Below are positions 59,505 to 64,000 of a stretch of DNA of 64,000 bases, one piece after another. Within the stretch, counting starts at the first letter, position 1. Each line of letters begins with the position of its first letter. The notes beneath the pieces are model-generated. The model was not told the origin of the DNA and did not search any database. It saw only the letters and a program-made list of their open reading frames with translations. The position numbers were made by a program, and so were the translations under genes. The stretch is taken from contig JAEWDK010000006.1 in the NCBI GenBank assembly GCA_023390175.1, positions 1-64,000 of the forward strand. Direction: 5' to 3'. This DNA comes from Bacillota bacterium. Lineage in GTDB: Bacteria > Bacillota > Clostridia > Oscillospirales > Acutalibacteraceae.

Positions 59505-60056
59505 ATGCGTGAACTTTCTCTTAACGTAATGGATATTGTGCAAAATTCAATTTCCGCAGGAGCAAGCCGGGTTGAGATTTCCGTTTGTGAGGATGTTGAC
59601 AGCATGACGGTTGTAATTTCTGACAACGGCTGCGGCATGACTGCCGAGCAGACGGCAAACGTGACGGATCCGTTCTTTACCACGCGCACCACGCGCAAGG
59701 TGGGGCTTGGCGTTCCTCTGTTTAAGATGGAAGCGGAAATGACGGGCGGCTCCCTTGAAGTACAGTCGGAAAAAGGAATCGGCACCACGGTAACGGCAAG
59801 GTTTGTGACGTCGCATGTGGATATGATTCCGCTCGGCGACATTAACGCAACAGTGCTGCTCCTTGTCGTCTGCAATCAGGACAGGAATTTTATTTTTCGT
59901 CGCCGCATCGATTCGCGGGAATTTACTCTGGACACGCGCGAGCTGCGCCGTGAGCTGGGGAGTGAGGTAGCACTGAATTCACCGGAGGTTGTGGAGTGGA
60001 TGAAGGGCTACCTTGACGAGCAAACTCAATTGATAAAGGAGGAAACATTCAGATGA
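59505..60056 (+). CDS. Histidine-kinase-like ATPase within the hnd operon
   Basis: 183 residues; ATG directly follows the hndA stop. ATP-binding boxes: MDIVQNSISAGASRVEIS (N), ISDNGCGM (G1), DPFFTTRTTRKVGLGVPL (F/G2) and GIGTTVTARF. No HisKA domain or sensor is present. It overlaps hndB by 4 bases. It is a different subtype from the RsbW-like gene upstream. Role unknown; the position inside the hydrogenase operon suggests regulation of the complex or maturation. Confidence 0.8.
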   Translation: MRELSLNVMDIVQNSISAGASRVEISVCEDVDSMTVVISDNGCGMTAEQTANVTDPFFTTRTTRKVGLGVPLFKMEAEMTGGSLEVQSEKGIGTTVTARFVTSHVDMIPLGDINATVLLLVVCNQDRNFIFRRRIDSREFTLDTRELRRELGSEVALNSPEVVEWMKGYLDEQTQLIKEETFR

Positions 60057-60424
60057 AGTCTTTAGCTGAGCTTCAGGCGATTCGTGATAAAGCCCGCAGC
60101 CAGGTCATCCTGCGCGAGAATAACGACAACGCCGTCCGCGTTTTGGTCGGCATGGCCACCTGCGGAATTGCCGCGGGCGCACGCCCGGTTCTGGCCGCTA
60201 TGGTGGATGAGGTCGCAAAGCGCGGCCTTTCGAACGTTACCGTAACGCAGACAGGGTGCATCGGTATTTGCCAGTTTGAACCGGTTGTCGAAATTGTGGC
60301 TCCCGGGCAGGAAAAAGTAACTTATGTACATATGACGCCGGAAAAGGCGATTCGCGTGGTGAACGACCACCTGGTTAACGGCAATGTGGTAACAGAATAT
60401 ACCATAGGCGCCGATTCAAAATAA
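60053..60424 (+). CDS. hndB: Small [2Fe-2S] ferredoxin-domain subunit
   Basis: 123 residues; ATG 60053 after AAGGAGG. The thioredoxin-like 2Fe-2S fold has Cys in MATCGIAAGARPVL and TGCIGICQFEPVV. It matches HndB of NADP/NAD-linked hydrogenases. Lies 13 bases before hndC. Confidence 0.9.
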   Translation: MKSLAELQAIRDKARSQVILRENNDNAVRVLVGMATCGIAAGARPVLAAMVDEVAKRGLSNVTVTQTGCIGICQFEPVVEIVAPGQEKVTYVHMTPEKAIRVVNDHLVNGNVVTEYTIGADSK

Positions 60425-60437
60425 GGAGGCAGCATTC

Positions 60438-62228
60438 ATGTATCGTTCCAATGTACTGGTTTGCGGCGGTACTGGCTGTACCTCTTCAAACAGCGAAGTG
60501 ATCATTACAGCGCTGAAACAGCAAATTAAGGCCCACGGTTTGGAAAAGGAAATCAATGTGGTGCGCACCGGTTGTTTCGGCCTTTGCGCGCTCGGCCCGA
60601 TTATGATCGTGTACCCGGAAGGCTCCTTTTACAGCAGGGTCACCCCGGAAGACGTTCCCGAAATTGTGGAGGAACACCTGCTCAAGGGCAGAATTGTGAA
60701 ACGCCTGCTTTATCAGGAAACAATTGTTGACGACAATACCATAAAGTCGCTGAATCATACCCCGTTCTATGAAAAGCAGCACCGTGTGGCGCTGCGCAAC
60801 TGCGGTGTCATTAATCCGGAAAGTATTGACGAATACATAGCAGTGGACGGCTACAGCGCATTGGGCAAGGTGCTTACGGAGATGACGCCGGAGCAGGTGA
60901 TTGAGGTAATTAAGGCCTCCGGTCTGCGCGGGCGCGGCGGCGCCGGATTCCCGACCGGCCTGAAGTGGAGCTTTGCCGCGAAAAACCAGGCTGACCAGAA
61001 GTATGTTTGCTGCAACGCCGACGAAGGCGACCCGGGTGCGTTCATGGACCGTTCGGTTTTGGAAGGCGACCCGCACTGTGTGCTGGAAGCCATGGCGATC
61101 GCCGGTTACGCAATCGGTTCCACCCAGGGCTACATTTATGTGCGCGCGGAATACCCCATTGCGGTAAAGCGGCTGCAGATTGCAATCGATCAGGCAAGGG
61201 AATACGGCCTGTTGGGCAAAAATATATTTGATACCGGATTTGACTTTGACATTGAACTGCGTTTGGGTGCGGGTGCGTTCGTGTGCGGCGAGGAAACTGC
61301 GCTTATGACCTCCATTGAAGGTAAGCGCGGCGAACCAAGGCCGCGTCCGCCGTTCCCGGCTTTAAAGGGATTGTTCCAAAAGCCGACGATCCTAAATAAC
61401 GTGGAAACTTACGCAAACATTACACAGATTATTTTAAACGGTGCGGACTGGTTCGCCTCCATGGGAACCGAAAAGTCAAAGGGCACCAAGGTGTTCGCCC
61501 TGGGCGGAAAAATCAAGCATACCGGACTTGTGGAAGTGCCGATGGGCACCACCCTGCGTGAAATTGTGGAGGAAATCGGCGGCGGCGTTCCGGACGGCCA
61601 CAAGTTCAAGGCGGCACAGACCGGCGGACCATCCGGCGGATGCATTCCCGCGTCGGAGCTTGATATTCCGATTGACTACGACAACCTGCTTTCCATCGGC
61701 GCGATGATGGGCTCCGGCGGACTGATCGTAATGGACGATACCACCTGCATGGTGGATATTGCGAAATTCTTTTTGGAATTCACCGTGGACGAGTCGTGCG
61801 GCAAATGTACACCGTGCCGTATCGGAACAAGGCGTCTGCTTGAAACGCTGGAAAAAATCACGAGCGGAAACGGCACCATGGAAGACCTTGACCGTTTGGA
61901 GGAGCTCTGCTACTACTTAAAGGAGAATTCCCTGTGCGCTTTGGGCCAGACTGCGCCGAATCCGGTGCTTTCCACCCTGCATTATTTCCGTGACGAATAC
62001 ATTGCGCATGTAACCGAGCACCGCTGCCCGGCGGGCGCGTGCAAAGCGCTTACCAATTATTATATTGAACCCGACAAATGTCGCGGCTGCACCCTTTGCG
62101 CCCGCAACTGCCCGGTCGGGGCGATTACCGGTGTTGTAAAGGTTCCCCATGTGATTGATACGTCCAAATGCATCAAGTGCGGTGCCTGCATGGAAAAATG
62201 CAAGTTCAGCGCGATAGTCAGAAGATAG
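60438..62228 (+). CDS. hndC: NADH-binding flavoprotein subunit, NuoF-like
   Basis: 596 residues; ATG 60438 after AAGGAGGC. In order: an N-terminal thioredoxin-like 2Fe-2S domain (VCGGTGCTSSNS, RTGCFGLCALGP); the FMN/NADH domain (GLRGRGGAGFPTGLKW, CNADEGDPGAFMDRSV, GAGAFVCGEETALMTSIEGKRGEPR); a 4Fe-4S site (ESCGKCTPCRIGTRRL); and two C-terminal ferredoxin clusters (CRGCTLCARNCP, CIKCGACMEKC). This is the layout of electron-bifurcating hydrogenase beta subunits. Confidence 0.94.
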   Translation: MYRSNVLVCGGTGCTSSNSEVIITALKQQIKAHGLEKEINVVRTGCFGLCALGPIMIVYPEGSFYSRVTPEDVPEIVEEHLLKGRIVKRLLYQETIVDDNTIKSLNHTPFYEKQHRVALRNCGVINPESIDEYIAVDGYSALGKVLTEMTPEQVIEVIKASGLRGRGGAGFPTGLKWSFAAKNQADQKYVCCNADEGDPGAFMDRSVLEGDPHCVLEAMAIAGYAIGSTQGYIYVRAEYPIAVKRLQIAIDQAREYGLLGKNIFDTGFDFDIELRLGAGAFVCGEETALMTSIEGKRGEPRPRPPFPALKGLFQKPTILNNVETYANITQIILNGADWFASMGTEKSKGTKVFALGGKIKHTGLVEVPMGTTLREIVEEIGGGVPDGHKFKAAQTGGPSGGCIPASELDIPIDYDNLLSIGAMMGSGGLIVMDDTTCMVDIAKFFLEFTVDESCGKCTPCRIGTRRLLETLEKITSGNGTMEDLDRLEELCYYLKENSLCALGQTAPNPVLSTLHYFRDEYIAHVTEHRCPAGACKALTNYYIEPDKCRGCTLCARNCPVGAITGVVKVPHVIDTSKCIKCGACMEKCKFSAIVRR

Positions 62229-62244
62229 AAAGGAGTGTGCCATA

Positions 62245-63987
62245 ATGGAAAACATGGTTCAGATTAAAATCAACGGCATGCCCCTCTCAGTGCCGAACGG
62301 TTCCACGATTCTGGAGGCTGCAAGGGTTGCCGGGATTGATATCCCAACATTGTGCTATTTAAAGGGAATCAATGAAATCGGCGCTTGCCGCATGTGTGTG
62401 GTGGAGGTAAAGGGCGCGCGCTCTTTGGTCGCCGCCTGCATTTATCCGGTAAATGAGGGCATGGAGGTTTTGACCAATACCCCTAAAATACAGAAATCAA
62501 GGAAAATGACGCTGGAAATGCTCCTTTCGGTGCACAACCAGGACTGCCTTGCCTGCAAACGCAGCGGGAGCTGCGAATTTCAGTCCCTCTGCAATGAAAT
62601 GGGTGTGGAGCGGAGTGACCGTTTCAGCGGCGTAAAACCGGATTCCGCAAAGGATGAATCCACGCTTCACTTAATCCGCGACAATTCCAAGTGCATTCTG
62701 TGCCGCCGCTGCGTAGCGGCCTGCGCGGATCAGCACGTTGCCGTAATCGGGCCAAACAACCGCGGGTTCGACACGCACATCGGCAGCCCGTTTGAGCAGC
62801 CGCTCAGCGAGGTGCCCTGCGTTTCCTGCGGCCAATGCATTGTAAGCTGCCCAACCGGCGCGCTTACCGAGCGCGACCAGTGCGACGAAGTCATGGCGGC
62901 GATCAACGACCCTGAAAAGTATGTGGTTGTGCAAACCGCTCCGGCCATACGCGCCACCCTTGGCGAATGCTTCGGGCTGCCGGTCGGCACCAATGTAAAG
63001 GGTAAAATGGTAGCGGCGCTCCGCCGCCTCGGATTCGATAAAGTATTCGACACCGACTTTGGCGCAGACCTCACTATTGTGGAGGAAGCAAACGAGCTGC
63101 TCGACCGTGTGAAAAACGGCGGAGCGCTGCCACTGATTACCTCCTGTTCCCCGGGCTGGGTAAAATTCTGTGAATATTATTACCCCGAGCTTTTGCCAAA
63201 TGTCTCCTCCTGCAAGTCACCGCAGCAGATGACCGGCGCCGTCATTAAAACGTGGTACGCGCAGAAGAACCACATTGACCCGAAAAATATTGTGGTAGTG
63301 AGCGTCATGCCCTGCACCGCGAAAAAATTCGAGGTTAAGCGGGATGACGAAAACGCGGCCGGCGTGGAGGATACCGATATCGCGATTACCACCCGCGAAC
63401 TTGCCCGGCTCATCAACATGGCTCATATTAACTTCAACCGTCTTCCCGACGAGGAGTTTGACCCAGCGCTCGGTGTTTCCACCGGCGCCGCGGCTATTTT
63501 CGGTGCGACCGGCGGCGTAATGGAAGCGGCGCTCAGAACAGCGGCCGAAACGCTGGAAGGGAAAAGCCTTGATTCAATCGAATACAAGGAAGTGCGCGGA
63601 ACAGAGGGCATCAAAGAGGCTGTCTATCATGTGGGCGGCATGGACGTGAAAGTTGCGGCGGTCAGCGGCCTGAACAACGCAAACGAACTCCTGTCAAAGG
63701 TGAAAAACGGCGAAGGCGGCTATCATTTCATCGAAATCATGTGCTGCCCGGGCGGCTGTGTCAACGGTGGCGGCCAGCCGATTCAGCCCGCTTCGGTGCG
63801 TAATTTTACGGACTTAAAAGCCGACAGGGCAAAGGCTTTGTACGAGGAAGATAAAAATCTGCCCCTGCGCAAAAGCCATGAAAGTCCGCTTATCAAGATG
63901 ATTTATGAGGAATTCCTTGAAAAGCCCGGCAGCCACAAGGCACACGAGGTTCTGCACACCACTTATGTGCGGCGTAAAAAATATTAA
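62245..63987 (+). CDS. hndD: [FeFe] hydrogenase catalytic subunit
   Basis: 580 residues; ATG 62245 after AAAGGAGTG. N-terminal 2Fe-2S domain (CYLKGINEIGACRMCVVEV), a His-Cys3 cluster (HNQDCLACKRSGSCEFQSLC) and two 4Fe-4S clusters (CILCRRCVAAC, CVSCGQCIVSC). The H-cluster motifs are intact: TSCSPGW (Cys301), MPCTAKKFE (Cys357) and CCPGGCVNGGGQP (Cys501, Cys505). Cys500 replaces the usual Ala just before the third motif. It makes or uses H2. The stop lies 13 bases before the window end; further genes of the operon may follow. Confidence 0.96.
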   Translation: MENMVQIKINGMPLSVPNGSTILEAARVAGIDIPTLCYLKGINEIGACRMCVVEVKGARSLVAACIYPVNEGMEVLTNTPKIQKSRKMTLEMLLSVHNQDCLACKRSGSCEFQSLCNEMGVERSDRFSGVKPDSAKDESTLHLIRDNSKCILCRRCVAACADQHVAVIGPNNRGFDTHIGSPFEQPLSEVPCVSCGQCIVSCPTGALTERDQCDEVMAAINDPEKYVVVQTAPAIRATLGECFGLPVGTNVKGKMVAALRRLGFDKVFDTDFGADLTIVEEANELLDRVKNGGALPLITSCSPGWVKFCEYYYPELLPNVSSCKSPQQMTGAVIKTWYAQKNHIDPKNIVVVSVMPCTAKKFEVKRDDENAAGVEDTDIAITTRELARLINMAHINFNRLPDEEFDPALGVSTGAAAIFGATGGVMEAALRTAAETLEGKSLDSIEYKEVRGTEGIKEAVYHVGGMDVKVAAVSGLNNANELLSKVKNGEGGYHFIEIMCCPGGCVNGGGQPIQPASVRNFTDLKADRAKALYEEDKNLPLRKSHESPLIKMIYEEFLEKPGSHKAHEVLHTTYVRRKKY

Positions 63988-64000
63988 GATTTAAAACCCG

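Overview
The window reads as a chromosomal segment of a fermentative, probably spore-forming member of the Clostridia, most like the Oscillospiraceae/Acutalibacteraceae-type lineages (inference, no search was run). The grounds are the full S10-spc-alpha ribosomal order with rpsD between rpsK and rpoA, a zinc-type S14, a KOW protein between map and infA, an archaeal-type ProS, a T-box leader, a SpoVB-like flippase, and an NADH-linked [FeFe] hydrogenase cluster. No tRNA, rRNA, CRISPR array, phage or transposase gene was found.

Layout. 1-11.6 kb: the 3' end of a sugar-binding ABC lipoprotein, two paralogous membrane-anchored proteins that look like dead zinc-peptidase relatives, and a 2205-residue secreted GH38 alpha-mannosidase. 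11.7-16.8 kb: a DUF2087 protein, then a T-box leader and ilvB-ilvN-ilvA, followed by an NTF2-like protein and RidA. 16.8-19.0 kb (minus): a CmpB-like membrane protein and a SpoVB/MurJ-like flippase. 19.1-20.2 kb: prmA and a 49-residue Cys-rich miniprotein. 20.3-27.0 kb (minus): an operon for chorismate, tyrosine and phenylalanine (aroF-tyrA-aroB-aroA-aroC-pheA) preceded by what looks like a Phe/Tyr-rich leader peptide and attenuator. 27.1-29.9 kb: a PAS-GGDEF diguanylate cyclase and, convergent to it, an aroE-aroK fusion. 30.2-35.6 kb: acpP, a Na+-pumping decarboxylase beta subunit with an OadG-like peptide, a structured leader before proS, and a sigma factor overlapping an LCP-family gene. 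36.0-51.4 kb: the ribosomal superoperon with secY, adk, map, infA and rpoA. 51.6-55.3 kb: nagA, a MITE/REP-like repeat, a large palindromic terminator, and serC-serA (minus). 55.5-64 kb: DRTGG, histidine-kinase-like ATPase, HydS-like and PHP genes, then hndA-ATPase-hndB-hndC-hndD.

How it works together. The aromatic operon plus the aroE-aroK fusion supplies every shikimate step except dehydroquinate dehydratase, which is not in the window. ilvA makes 2-oxobutyrate for isoleucine and RidA removes its reactive enamine/imine by-products. The hydrogenase genes would re-oxidise NADH and ferredoxin to H2; a Rex-like box lies just upstream of hndA. serC and serA form the phosphoserine pathway without serB.

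The most notable observations are the aromatic-operon attenuator (26726-27014), the degenerate zincin pair (844-4671), the multi-helix leader of proS (31946-32090) and the signalling genes attached to the hydrogenase.
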